Source of the DNA: Streptomyces cellostaticus
Lineage (GTDB): Bacteria; Actinomycetota; Actinomycetes; Streptomycetales; Streptomycetaceae
Assembly (NCBI RefSeq): GCF_023630175.1
Contig: NZ_JALLIN010000055.1
Coordinates: forward strand, 1-46,149
DNA: 46,149 nt
Direction of reading: 5' to 3'
Positions 29,728 through 39,302 of this stretch are shown in pieces (the stretch's first letter is position 1; the number at the start of each line of letters is the position of its first letter). Below the pieces are notes generated by a model. The model was not told where the DNA came from. It searched no databases and saw nothing but the letters and a program-made list of their open reading frames with translations. The translations under genes and the position numbers were made by a program.

Positions 29728-31524
29728 ATGAAGTCGTTCAGCTCGCGCAGAGCGCAGGCCATCGTCGTCGCCTTCGCGGCCGGCTCCCTCGTGCTCACCG
29801 GATGCTCCGAGAACAAGGGCTCCGACACCGGCGCGAACTCCAAGAAGGACCAGCAGGAAGCCTCGGTCCAGTCGAAGGCGGTCACCTACGCCGACGCCGC
29901 CGGCTCCACCGGCCCGGCCGAGGACATCGCCGGCGCCGAGAGCGGCGGCACCATCACCGTGTACCAGGAGGCGGGCCTCTCCCACCTGGACCCGGGGCAG
30001 ATCTACGTCTCCGACGCCGGTCAGGTCGCCAACCTGCTCTTCCGTCGCCTGACCCAGTTCCAGGAGGACGACAAGGGCAACGTCTCGGTCGTGGGTGACC
30101 TCGCGACCGACTCGGGCAAGTCGTCGGACGGCGGCAAGACCTGGACGTTCACCCTCAAGGACGACGTCAAGGACGCCAAGGGCAACGTCATCACGTCCGC
30201 CGACGTCCGCCACTCCGTCGAGCGCCTGTACGCGAAGTTCATCTTCGACGGCCCGACCTACCTGCAGAACTGGCTGAGCGGCGCCAAGTACCGCGACGCG
30301 CTGCCGAAGGGCGGCTTCGACGGCAAGCACCTGCCGAAGTCCGTCCTGGACACCCCGGACGACAAGACCGTCATCTTCCACTTCGACACGCCGCGCCAGG
30401 ACCTGCCGCAGACGCTGGCCATGGCCGGCTACGCGATCGTCCCGGCCAAGGACGACACGAAGGAGAAGTACGACACGGCCCCGGTCGCCACCGGCCCGTA
30501 CAAGATCAAGTCGTACAAGAACGGCAAGTCCCTGGTGCTCGTCAAGAACACCAACTGGGACCCGAAGACCGACTCCGTGCGCCACCAGTACGTGGACGGC
30601 TTCAACTTCCAGTTCGGCGTCACCGAGTCGACCCAGACCAAGCGTCTGATCGCCGACCAGGGCGGCGACAAGAACGCCATCCAGTTCACCGGCGGCGTCG
30701 AGGCCACGCAGATCCAGGACGTCATCAAGAACCCGTCGGTCAACAAGCGCACGGTCAAGGGCTACCAGCCCTACGTGATGCAGCTGACCTTCAACCTGGA
30801 CCGCGTGAAGAACCTCAAGGTCCGCCAGGCCGTCACCTACGCGCTGAACTCCAAGTCGCTCATCGCCGGTGAGGGCGGTGTCTACGGCGGCGACGTGGCC
30901 CCGAACTACTTCGCCCCGACCCTCCCGGGCTACGAGGCCGGCTACGACCCCTACGGCCGTCTGAAGACGCCGCAGGGCAACATCGCCAAGGCCAAGGAGC
31001 TCCTCAAGGACGTCCCGGCGGCCGAGAAGAAGGTCGTCTTCGCCTACGGCAACACCGAGAACGGCCAGAAGCGCAAGGTCGCCATCGAGGACGCGCTCTC
31101 CAAGGTCGGCTTCGACGTCGTCTCCAAGGAGGTCGACGCCGCGAGCTACTACGAGCAGATCGGCAAGCTGAAGAACCCGTACGACATGTACGTCACGGGC
31201 TGGGGCCAGGACTGGCCGTCGCCGTCCACGGTCATCACCCCGATCTACGACGGTGACCAGGTCTCCGACGGTGCGTCGAACTACTCGCACGTCAACGACC
31301 CGAAGGTCCAGGAGCTGATCAAGAAGGCGCTGAACCAGAAGCCCGAGGAGGCCGCGGCCACCTGGAAGGAGGCGCAGCACTACCTGCTGGAGAAGGTCGT
31401 TCCGGCGGCTCCGCTGTGGTACACCAAGCAGTTCCAGCTCTCGGGTTCCAACGTGGGCGGCACCCGCTACAGCTCGGTGTCGAGCCTCCTCGACATCAAC
31501 CACCTGTTCCTGAAGAAGTCGTAA
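29728..31524 (+). CDS. bldKB: Oligopeptide-binding lipoprotein BldKB
   Basis: The 598-residue binding protein captures peptides at the outer face of the membrane for BldKA/C. The signal peptide ends LVLTGC, lipidated at Cys26, followed by a Lys/Ser/Gly/Glu-rich linker. The SBP_bac_5 domain starts GGTITVYQEAGLSHLDPGQIYVSDAGQVANLLFRRL. Other blocks are TADVRHSVERLYAKFI-like (ITSADVRHSVERLY), ATGPYKIKSYKNGKSLVLVKNTNWDP, and TFNLDRVKNLKVRQAVTYALNSKSL. It lies 103 bases after bldKA and is followed by a strong hairpin, an arrangement that often raises the amount of binding protein relative to the other subunits. Confidence 0.87.
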   Translation: MKSFSSRRAQAIVVAFAAGSLVLTGCSENKGSDTGANSKKDQQEASVQSKAVTYADAAGSTGPAEDIAGAESGGTITVYQEAGLSHLDPGQIYVSDAGQVANLLFRRLTQFQEDDKGNVSVVGDLATDSGKSSDGGKTWTFTLKDDVKDAKGNVITSADVRHSVERLYAKFIFDGPTYLQNWLSGAKYRDALPKGGFDGKHLPKSVLDTPDDKTVIFHFDTPRQDLPQTLAMAGYAIVPAKDDTKEKYDTAPVATGPYKIKSYKNGKSLVLVKNTNWDPKTDSVRHQYVDGFNFQFGVTESTQTKRLIADQGGDKNAIQFTGGVEATQIQDVIKNPSVNKRTVKGYQPYVMQLTFNLDRVKNLKVRQAVTYALNSKSLIAGEGGVYGGDVAPNYFAPTLPGYEAGYDPYGRLKTPQGNIAKAKELLKDVPAAEKKVVFAYGNTENGQKRKVAIEDALSKVGFDVVSKEVDAASYYEQIGKLKNPYDMYVTGWGQDWPSPSTVITPIYDGDQVSDGASNYSHVNDPKVQELIKKALNQKPEEAAATWKEAQHYLLEKVVPAAPLWYTKQFQLSGSNVGGTRYSSVSSLLDINHLFLKKS

Positions 31525-31540
31525 CTCTCTACGGCTGAAC

Positions 31541-31574
31541 GCGGGGACGCGCACCAGGCGGAGCGCGTCCCCGC
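31541..31574 (+). terminator. Perfect 12-bp hairpin between bldKB and bldKC
   Basis: GCGGGGACGCGC (31541-31552) pairs with GCGCGTCCCCGC (31563-31574) around a 10-base loop, 16 bases after the bldKB stop. There is no T tract, so it may act as partial terminator or as a barrier that protects the bldKAB message from 3' decay. Confidence 0.65.
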
Positions 31575-31623
31575 ACCTCCGTGAAACCTCCCACTCGACT
31601 CCGCAGAGAGCAGCCCTCCCGCC

Positions 31624-32601
31624 ATGCTTCAGTTCATCATCCGGCGCACGGTCGGTGCCGTCGTCACCCTGTTCCTCATCGGCGCCGTCACGTTCTTCCT
31701 GTTCGTTGCCGCGCCCTCCGACTACGCCTCCCTGGCCTGTGGCAAGGACTGCTCTCCTCAGCGGCTGGAGGACATCCGCCAGGCCCTCGGCCTCAACCTG
31801 CCCATCACCCAGCAGTTCTGGGACTTCATGTCCGGCATCTTCGTCGGCCGTGACTTCCCGACCGGTCACTGCACCGCCCCGTGCCTCGGCCAGTCGTTCT
31901 ACTCGGGCGAGATGGTCTGGTCGACGATCATGGACCGCTTCCCGACCACGCTGACGCTCACCGCCGGCGGTGCGGTCGTCTTCCTCGTGGTCGGCGTGGG
32001 GGCCGGCATGATCGCCGCCTACCGGCGCGGCTCCGTGGTCGACAAGGTCGCCACCAGTGCCTCGATGGTGCTCAGCTCGTTCCAGATCTACCTCCTCGGC
32101 CCGATCGTCCTGTGGATCTTCGTCTACAGCACGGGCTGGATGGAGAACCCCGGGTACGTCCCCATCACCCAGGACCCCTGGGGCTGGTTCGTCGGCATGC
32201 TGCTGCCGACCCTGGTGATGGCCACGATCTTCACCGCGCAGTACACCCGTATGGCGCGCTCCTCGATGATCGAGCAGCTCGCCGAGGAGCACGTGCGCAC
32301 CGCCCGCGCCAAGGGCATGTCGCGCAAGTACGTCTTCTTCCGCTACGCCTGGCGTGGCGCGCTCATCCCGATCGTGACCGTCCTCGGCATCGACCTGAGC
32401 AGCATGCTCGGCGGCGCCGTCGTCACCGAGCTGACCTTCTCCCTGCAGGGCATCGGCCGCCTGGCCGTGGACGGCGCGATCCACAAGGACCTCCCCATGA
32501 CCATGGGCGTCATGCTGTTCGGTGCCTTCTTCATCCTGATCTTCAACATCCTCACCGACATCGCGTACGCCTGGATCGACCCGCGCGTCCGGCTCTCCTA
32601 G
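31624..32601 (+). CDS. bldKC: Oligopeptide ABC transporter permease BldKC
   Basis: The 325-residue permease is of the DppB/OppB type. It starts MLQFIIRRTVGAVVTLFLIGAV, a first membrane segment right at the N terminus, then a periplasmic domain with four cysteines (LACGKDCSPQ and GHCTAPCLG) that could form disulfides. The transport domain has about five more segments and the EAA-type loop EEHVRTARAKGMSRKYVFFRYAWRGALIPI. It pairs with BldKA to form the channel. It lies 99 bases after bldKB behind the hairpin and 15 bases before bldKD. Confidence 0.87.
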   Translation: MLQFIIRRTVGAVVTLFLIGAVTFFLFVAAPSDYASLACGKDCSPQRLEDIRQALGLNLPITQQFWDFMSGIFVGRDFPTGHCTAPCLGQSFYSGEMVWSTIMDRFPTTLTLTAGGAVVFLVVGVGAGMIAAYRRGSVVDKVATSASMVLSSFQIYLLGPIVLWIFVYSTGWMENPGYVPITQDPWGWFVGMLLPTLVMATIFTAQYTRMARSSMIEQLAEEHVRTARAKGMSRKYVFFRYAWRGALIPIVTVLGIDLSSMLGGAVVTELTFSLQGIGRLAVDGAIHKDLPMTMGVMLFGAFFILIFNILTDIAYAWIDPRVRLS

Positions 32602-32616
32602 GAAGAACGAACCACC

Positions 32617-33678
32617 GTGACCACACTGACCAAGACCGAGGACGCGTCGGCCCCGACCGGTCCGGAGAGCTTCCTCTCGGTGCGCGATCTGAAGGTGCAG
32701 TTCTCCACCGAGGACGGCATCGTCAAGGCGGTCGACGGCCTCTCCTTCGACGTCGAGCGCGGCAAGACCCTGGGCATCGTCGGCGAGTCCGGCTCCGGCA
32801 AGTCCGTCACCAACCTGACGATCCTGGGCCTGCACAACCCGCGGACCTCGACCATCGACGGCGAGATCGTGCTCGACGGCAAGGAACTCGTCACCGCCGG
32901 TGAGCGGGAGCTCGAGCGGCTCCGCGGCAACAAGATGGCGATGATCTTCCAGGACCCGCTGACCGCGCTGTCGCCGTTCTACACGGTGGGCCGCCAGCTC
33001 TCCGAGCCGTTCATGAAGCACCGCGGCGCCTCCAGGAAGGAGGCCAGGGACCGGGCCATCCAGATGCTGGAGAAGGTCGGCATCCCGCAGCCCAAGGTCC
33101 GCTTCGACGACTACCCGCACCAGTTCTCCGGCGGTATGCGCCAGCGCGCGATGATCGCCATGGCGCTGATGTGCGACCCCGAGCTGCTGATCGCCGACGA
33201 GCCGACCACCGCGCTCGACGTGACCGTGCAGGCGCAGATCCTCGACCTGCTGAAGGACCTCCAGCAGGAGTTCGGCTCCGCGATCATCTTCATCACCCAC
33301 GACCTCGGCGTCATCTCCCACATGGCCGACGACCTGCTGGTGATGTACGCGGGCCGGGCCGTGGAGCGCGGCACCGTCCGCGAGGTGCTGCACGAGCCGA
33401 AGCACCCCTACACCTGGGGTCTGCTCAGCTCGATGCCGCGCCTGGACAGCGACCTCGACCAGCACCTGACGCCGATCCCCGGCAGCCCGCCCTCGCTGCT
33501 CAACCCGCCCGCCGGGTGCCGTTTCCACCCGCGCTGCGCGTTCAAGGAAGAGGTGCAGGGCAACCTCTGCTCGGAGGTGCGGCCGCCGCTGGGCGACGGT
33601 CGCGCGGCCGCGTGCCACCTCACGGCCGAGCAGAAGCAGACCATCTTCATCGACAAGATCCAGCCCCGGCTGCGCTAG
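32617..33678 (+). CDS. bldKD: Oligopeptide ABC transporter ATPase BldKD
   Basis: The 353-residue ATP-binding subunit is of the OppD/DppD type. Walker A GESGSGKS is at residues 56-63, the signature SGGMRQR at 171-177, Walker B LLIADEP at 190-196, and the switch histidine in FITHDLGV. The C-terminal oligopeptide-specific extension CRFHPRCAFKEEVQGNLC supplies the cysteines that bind a [4Fe-4S]-like cluster in this subclass. It forms a heterodimer with BldKE. GTG start. The close spacing to its neighbours indicates a single message. Confidence 0.88.
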   Translation: MTTLTKTEDASAPTGPESFLSVRDLKVQFSTEDGIVKAVDGLSFDVERGKTLGIVGESGSGKSVTNLTILGLHNPRTSTIDGEIVLDGKELVTAGERELERLRGNKMAMIFQDPLTALSPFYTVGRQLSEPFMKHRGASRKEARDRAIQMLEKVGIPQPKVRFDDYPHQFSGGMRQRAMIAMALMCDPELLIADEPTTALDVTVQAQILDLLKDLQQEFGSAIIFITHDLGVISHMADDLLVMYAGRAVERGTVREVLHEPKHPYTWGLLSSMPRLDSDLDQHLTPIPGSPPSLLNPPAGCRFHPRCAFKEEVQGNLCSEVRPPLGDGRAAACHLTAEQKQTIFIDKIQPRLR

Positions 33679-33691
33679 GGAGAACTGAGAC

Positions 33692-34813
<1,122 letters not shown>

Positions 34814-34838
34814 GACCCTCGTCCGGTCCGGTCCGGCC

Positions 34839-34884
34839 CGGTCCGGACCGGGGTGCGGGGCCGGGGGCCGCGGGCACGGCCCCC
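34839..34884. terminator. Bidirectional termination region between bldKE and the methyltransferase gene
   Basis: A perfect palindrome CCGGTCCGGACCGG (34839-34852) is preceded by tandem GGTCC units, and a second hairpin GGGGGCC (34863-34869) / GGCCCCC (34878-34884) follows. Both lie in the 94-base gap between convergent stop codons. Confidence 0.55.
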
Positions 34885-34907
34885 CTGCCCGACCGGCGCG
34901 GCGGGCC

Positions 34908-35648
34908 CTAGGACGCCGCCCGGGCCACGGTGATGATCTCGGGTCCGGCGGGGGTCAGCGGCCCCCGCCGCCAGTCCCCGTAGCGCTCGGCGACGGTCAG
35001 CCCGGCCTCGCCGAGGAAGCCGTCCAGGGCGTCGGTGCCGAGGAACCGCAGGGTGCTGCGGCACACCAGCGGCCGGTCCCACCGCGCGCCCGCATAGGTC
35101 TCCGTGAATCCGAGCCGGTCCCCGACGGGGGCCGGCTCGGCGTCGTGCCACACCTGCACGAGGCCGCCGTCCCCGTCGGGGATCTCGTGCACCTTCTCCG
35201 GCGTCCAGCGTTCCCAGACGCGGGCCGCCGGGTTCCGTGTCTCGAAGGCGAACCGGCCGCCGTCGGCGAGCGCCCGCCGCACCCCGCGCAGACAACCGCG
35301 CACGTCCTCGTCGCCGAGCAGTTCCTGGAAGGCGTGACCGGTCATCACGACCAGGTCGAAGGCCCCGTCCCAGCCGTGCGTCGTGAGGTCCCCGAGCACC
35401 CATTCGCCCGTCGGCTCCGCCCGCCGGGCCTGGACGAGCATGGCGGCGGCCGGATCCAGGCCGGTGAGCCGGCCCCGGTGCCCCGCCTCCCGGGCGGCAC
35501 GCAGCAGCCGGCCGGTCCCGCAGCCGACGTCCAGGACCGCCTCCGCCTCCATGACGAGCCCCAGGTAGAAGTCGTCGTCGGGACCCCAGGCGTTCAACTT
35601 GTCATACAGCGAAGCCAGTTCCATGTCGGCGAATACGCGATCGACCAT
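34908..35648 (-). CDS. Class I SAM-dependent methyltransferase
   Basis: The 246-residue enzyme has the Rossmann-fold methyltransferase motifs: motif I VLDVGCGTGRLLRAARE (about residues 38-54), LTGLDPAAAMLVQARR (motif II acid), VLGDLTTHGWDGAFDLVVMTGHAFQEL, and FAFETRNPAARVWERW. The substrate is not predictable; the style is that of small-molecule methyltransferases. It lies between bldKE and the second oligopeptide operon and is divergent from the latter over 120 bases rich in CTGATC repeats, so the two may be co-regulated. CAGACT lies six bases before the ATG as a weak leaderless -10. Confidence 0.88.
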   Translation of the reverse strand: MVDRVFADMELASLYDKLNAWGPDDDFYLGLVMEAEAVLDVGCGTGRLLRAAREAGHRGRLTGLDPAAAMLVQARRAEPTGEWVLGDLTTHGWDGAFDLVVMTGHAFQELLGDEDVRGCLRGVRRALADGGRFAFETRNPAARVWERWTPEKVHEIPDGDGGLVQVWHDAEPAPVGDRLGFTETYAGARWDRPLVCRSTLRFLGTDALDGFLGEAGLTVAERYGDWRRGPLTPAGPEIITVARAAS

Positions 35649-35664
35649 GCCGTGAGTCTGCCTG

Positions 35665-35755
35665 CTGATCCGCCGATCAGTAAGGGGATCAGGGAATCCG
35701 CCGCGAGGTGTGCGTTTATATGGCTTTTCTTGTGATATGCCTGATCGGGTATCAG
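35665..35755. promoter_or_regulatory. CTGATC inverted repeats in the divergent methyltransferase/oligopeptide-operon region
   Basis: CTGATC-N4-GATCAG (35665-35680), a half-site GATCAG (35687-35692) and CTGAT-N5-ATCAG (35741-35755) share one sequence. AT-rich promoter DNA lies between (TTTATATGG near 35715-35723 and GTGATATGC near 35732-35740). The last repeat overlaps the upstream edge of the ribosome binding site AGGAGGAGG, so a bound protein would block expression of the binding-protein gene. Confidence 0.5.
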
Positions 35756-35768
35756 GAGGAGGTGCCGG

Positions 35769-37391
35769 ATGCGCGCAGCCGGGTACGCCCGACGGATCGC
35801 GGGCGCGGTGGTGCTGGCCCTCGCCGCGACGGCCTGCGGGGGCGGCGCCGGCAGCGCGGGCGGCGCCGGGGTGCTGACCTCCTCCTGGGGCGACCCGCAG
35901 AACCCGCTGGAGCCGGCCAACACCAACGAGGTGCAGGGCGGCAAGGTGCTCGACATGATCTTCCGGGGCCTGAAGCGCTACGACCCGAGGACCGGCCAGG
36001 CGAAGAACATGCTCGCCGAGAGCATCGAGACCACGGACTCCACGAACTTCACGGTCACGGTCAAGGACGGCTGGACCTTCTCCAACGGCGAGAAGGTGAC
36101 CGCCAGGTCCTTCGTGGACGCCTGGAACTACGGGGCCGGCCTGCGCAACAACCAGAAGAACGCGTACTTCTTCGGCTACATCGAGGGCTACGACAAGGTC
36201 CACCCCGACAGCGGCAGGCAGAGCGCGCAGACCCTGTCGGGACTCCGGGTCACCGGCCCGCGGACCTTCACCGTCAGGCTCAACCAGAAGTTCTCCGGCT
36301 TCCCCGACACCCTCGGCTACGTCGCCTTCGCCCCGCTCCCGCGGACGTTCTTCACCGACCACGCGGCCTGGGTGAGCAAGCCGGTCGGCAACGGGCCGTA
36401 CCGGGTCCGGTCCTACACCAAGGGCTCCGCGATGGCCCTGGAGAAGTGGGACGCCTACCCGGGCCCGGACCGGGCCCGCAACGAGGGCGTCAGCCTGCTG
36501 GTCTACACGGACAACAACACCGCGTACACCGACGTGCTGGCCGGCAACCTCGACCTGGTGGACGACGTGCCCGCCACCCAGCTCAAGAACGTGGACACCG
36601 ACCTCGACGGCCGGTACATCAACACCCCGGCCGGCATCCTGCAGACCCTCGCCTTCCCGTTCTACGACCGCAGGTGGAACACCGACGGAGCCCGGAAGGT
36701 GCGCACGGGCCTGTCCATGGCCATCGACCGCGCGCAGATCACCCGGACCCTCTTCCGCGGCACCCGCACCCCGGCCACCGACTGGACGTCCCCGGTCCTC
36801 GGCGCGGAGGGCGGCTACCGGTCCGGTCTGTGCGGCCACGCCTGCGACTACGACCCCGCCGGCGCCAGGAGGCTGATCGAGGAGGGGGGCGGGATTCCCG
36901 GCGGGCAGCTGAAGATCACCTACAACGCGGACTCGGGCTCGCACAAGCAGTGGGTGGACGCCGTCTGCCACTCCATCGACAACGCCCTGGGCGACGACCG
37001 TGCCTGCGTCGGCAACCCGATCGGCACCTTCGCCGACTTCCGCAACCAGATCTCCCGGCACAAGATGCCCGGTCCCTTTCGGGCCGGCTGGCAGATGGAC
37101 TACCCGTTGATCCAGAACTTCCTGCAGCCGCTGTACTACACGGGAGCCTCGTCCAACGACGGCACATGGTCGAACAAGCAGTTCGACCGTTTCGTCGACC
37201 GGGCCAACGCCGAGACCGGCACCGCCCGCTCGGTCGCGCTCTTCCAGCAGGCGGAGGAGGTGGTGCGGGACAACATGGCCGCGATCCCCCTGTGGTACCA
37301 GAACGGCAGCGCCGGCTACTCCGCCCGCCTGTCCCACGTCGCGCTCAACCCCTTCAGCGTCCCGGTCTACAACGAGATCAAGGTCGGCTGA
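35769..37391 (+). CDS. Peptide-binding lipoprotein of the second oligopeptide ABC system
   Basis: The 540-residue SBP_bac_5 binding protein has a signal peptide ending ALAATAC with Cys23 as the lipid site, then a Gly/Ala linker. Typical blocks are WGDPQNPLEPANTNEVQGGKVLDMIFRGLKRYDPRTG, DGWTFSNGEKVTARSFVDAWNYG, GNGPYRVRSYTKGSAMALEKWDAYPG, and VRTGLSMAIDRAQITRTLFRGTRTPATDW. The WNYG/YAxAW-like style is that of the OppA/DppA branch. It opens a five-gene operon; the permease starts six bases later. AGGAGGAGG at 35754-35762 precedes the ATG. In S. coelicolor the equivalent position is SCO5117 (recalled). Confidence 0.9.
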   Translation: MRAAGYARRIAGAVVLALAATACGGGAGSAGGAGVLTSSWGDPQNPLEPANTNEVQGGKVLDMIFRGLKRYDPRTGQAKNMLAESIETTDSTNFTVTVKDGWTFSNGEKVTARSFVDAWNYGAGLRNNQKNAYFFGYIEGYDKVHPDSGRQSAQTLSGLRVTGPRTFTVRLNQKFSGFPDTLGYVAFAPLPRTFFTDHAAWVSKPVGNGPYRVRSYTKGSAMALEKWDAYPGPDRARNEGVSLLVYTDNNTAYTDVLAGNLDLVDDVPATQLKNVDTDLDGRYINTPAGILQTLAFPFYDRRWNTDGARKVRTGLSMAIDRAQITRTLFRGTRTPATDWTSPVLGAEGGYRSGLCGHACDYDPAGARRLIEEGGGIPGGQLKITYNADSGSHKQWVDAVCHSIDNALGDDRACVGNPIGTFADFRNQISRHKMPGPFRAGWQMDYPLIQNFLQPLYYTGASSNDGTWSNKQFDRFVDRANAETGTARSVALFQQAEEVVRDNMAAIPLWYQNGSAGYSARLSHVALNPFSVPVYNEIKVG

Positions 37392-37397
37392 GCCGGC

Positions 37398-38321
37398 ATG
37401 GGGCGGTACGTGGTCAGGCGTCTGCTGCAGATGGTCCCGGTGTTCGTCGGGGCCACACTGCTGATCTTCCTGATGGTGAACGTCATGGGCGACCCCGTCG
37501 CCGGCCTGTGCGGCGAGCGGAGCTGCGACCCGGCGACGGCGGCCCAGCTCAAGAGGGAGTTCGGCCTCGACAAGCCCCTCTGGCAGCAGTACCTGACCTA
37601 CATGGGCAACGTCTTCACCGGGGACTTCGGAACGGCGTTCAACGGCCAGCCGGTCACCGAGCTGATGGCGACGGCGTTCCCGGTCACCATCCGGCTGACG
37701 ATCGTCGCGATCCTCTTCGAGATCGTCGTCGGCATCGCCCTGGGCGTGGTCACGGGACTGCGGCGGGGGCGCCCGGTCGACACCTCGGTGCTCGTCGTCA
37801 CCCTCGTGGTCATCGCCGTACCCACCTTCGTCACCGGCCTGCTGCTCCAGTTGCTGCTGGGCGTCGAGTGGGGCTGGATCAAACCCTCCGTCTCCCCGGC
37901 CGCGACCTTCGACGAGCTGATCGTGCCCGGACTGGTCCTCGCCTCCGTCTCCCTCGCCTACGTCACCCGGCTGACCCGCACCTCCATCGCCGAGAACAAG
38001 CGGGCCGACTACGTGCGCACGGCCGTCGCCAAGGGCCTGCCCCGGCACCGGGTGATCACCCGGCACCTGCTGCGCAACTCCCTCATCCCCGTGGTCACCT
38101 TCATCGGCGCCGACATCGGGGCGCTGATGGGCGGCGCCATCGTCACCGAGCGGATCTTCAACATCCACGGCGTCGGCTACCAGCTCTACCAGGGCATCCT
38201 GCGGCAGAACACCCAGACGGTGGTGGGCTTCGTGACCGTGCTCGTGCTGGTCTTCCTGGTCGCCAACCTGCTCGTGGACCTCCTGTACGCCGTACTCGAC
38301 CCGAGGATCCGCTATGCCTGA
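37398..38321 (+). CDS. Oligopeptide ABC transporter permease (OppB/DppB type), second system
   Basis: The 307-residue permease starts MGRYVVRRLLQMVPVFVGAT LLIFLMVNVMGDPV, the standard OppB N-terminal membrane segment. A periplasmic loop with GLCGERSCDPATAAQLKREFGLDKPLWQQYLTYMGNVFTGDFG follows, then about five more membrane segments. The ATPase-contact loop is ADYVRTAVAKGLPRHRVITRHLLRNSLIPV. It overlaps the next gene by eight bases, so translation is coupled. It pairs with the product of the following gene. Confidence 0.92.
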   Translation: MGRYVVRRLLQMVPVFVGATLLIFLMVNVMGDPVAGLCGERSCDPATAAQLKREFGLDKPLWQQYLTYMGNVFTGDFGTAFNGQPVTELMATAFPVTIRLTIVAILFEIVVGIALGVVTGLRRGRPVDTSVLVVTLVVIAVPTFVTGLLLQLLLGVEWGWIKPSVSPAATFDELIVPGLVLASVSLAYVTRLTRTSIAENKRADYVRTAVAKGLPRHRVITRHLLRNSLIPVVTFIGADIGALMGGAIVTERIFNIHGVGYQLYQGILRQNTQTVVGFVTVLVLVFLVANLLVDLLYAVLDPRIRYA

Positions 38322-39294
38322 GCAGCGACGGGAGCAGGACGGAGCGATCGCGGGCACCGGCATGGGAGGTGCCATGGACCTCGCGGCGAGTGAGGCGACC
38401 GCACTGGAGCGGACCGGGGGCGGCCCCGAGGGCGGGCCGGACCCCGGCAGGCCGCGCTCGCTGTGGTCCGACGCCTGGCGGGACCTGCGCCGCGACCCGG
38501 TCTTCCTGGTCTCCGCCCTCGTCATCCTCTTCCTGGTCCTCATCTCCCTGTGGCCCTCGGTGATCGCCCCCGGCAGCCCGCTGAGCTGCGACCTGGCCAA
38601 GGCCCAGGACGGCCCCGGCCCCGGCGCCCCCTTCGGGTACGACGGCCAGGGCTGCAACGTCTACACCCGGACCGTGTACGGCGCCCGCACGTCCGTCACG
38701 GTCGGCGTCTGCGCCACGCTCGGGGTGGCGCTGCTCGGGTCGGTGCTGGGGGCCCTGGCCGGGTTCTTCGGCGGGGTGTGGGACTCGGTGCTCTCCCGGG
38801 GCACCGACATCTTCTTCGCCATCCCGGTCGTCCTCGGCGGTCTCGTCCTGCTCTCCGTGGTCAGCAGCAACACGGTCTGGCCGGTCATCGGGTTCATGGT
38901 GCTGCTGGGCTGGCCGCAGGTCTCCCGGATCGCGCGCGGCTCGGTCATCACCGTCCGGCAGAACGACTACGTCCAGGCGGCCCGCGCCCTCGGCGCCTCC
39001 CACTCCCGGATCCTGCTGCGGCACATCGCCCCGAACGCCGTCGCCCCGGTCATCGTCGTCGCGACCATCGCGCTCGGCACGTACATCGCGCTCGAGGCGA
39101 CCCTGTCCTACCTCGGCGTCGGCCTCAAGCCGCCCAGCGTCTCCTGGGGCATCGACATCTCCGCCGCCTCGCCCTACGTCCGCAACGCCCCGCACGCGCT
39201 GCTGTGGCCCGCGGGCGCCCTCGCCGTCACGGTCCTGGCCTTCATCATGCTCGGCGACGCCGTGCGCGACGCCCTCGATCCGAAGCTGAGGTGA
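38314..39294 (+). CDS. Oligopeptide ABC transporter permease (OppC/DppC type), second system
   Basis: The 326-residue permease has a cytoplasmic N-terminal tail of about 55 residues, a first membrane segment DPVFLVSALVILFLVLISLWP, a loop with GYDGQGCNVYTRTVYGARTSV (the conserved pre-domain of OppC proteins), and the transport domain with YVQAARALGASHSRILLRHIAPNAVAPVIV as the ATPase-contact loop. The ATG at 38314 overlaps the previous gene. Its end touches the next gene, whose GTG alternative would overlap the stop. Confidence 0.92.
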   Translation: MPEQRREQDGAIAGTGMGGAMDLAASEATALERTGGGPEGGPDPGRPRSLWSDAWRDLRRDPVFLVSALVILFLVLISLWPSVIAPGSPLSCDLAKAQDGPGPGAPFGYDGQGCNVYTRTVYGARTSVTVGVCATLGVALLGSVLGALAGFFGGVWDSVLSRGTDIFFAIPVVLGGLVLLSVVSSNTVWPVIGFMVLLGWPQVSRIARGSVITVRQNDYVQAARALGASHSRILLRHIAPNAVAPVIVVATIALGTYIALEATLSYLGVGLKPPSVSWGIDISAASPYVRNAPHALLWPAGALAVTVLAFIMLGDAVRDALDPKLR

Positions 39295-39302
39295 CGGACG
39301 GC

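Noticed and set aside
34908..38657. 1249-codon minus-strand frame that includes the methyltransferase
   Set aside because: Only the last 246 codons form a real protein; the upstream part is antisense to the binding-protein and permease genes.
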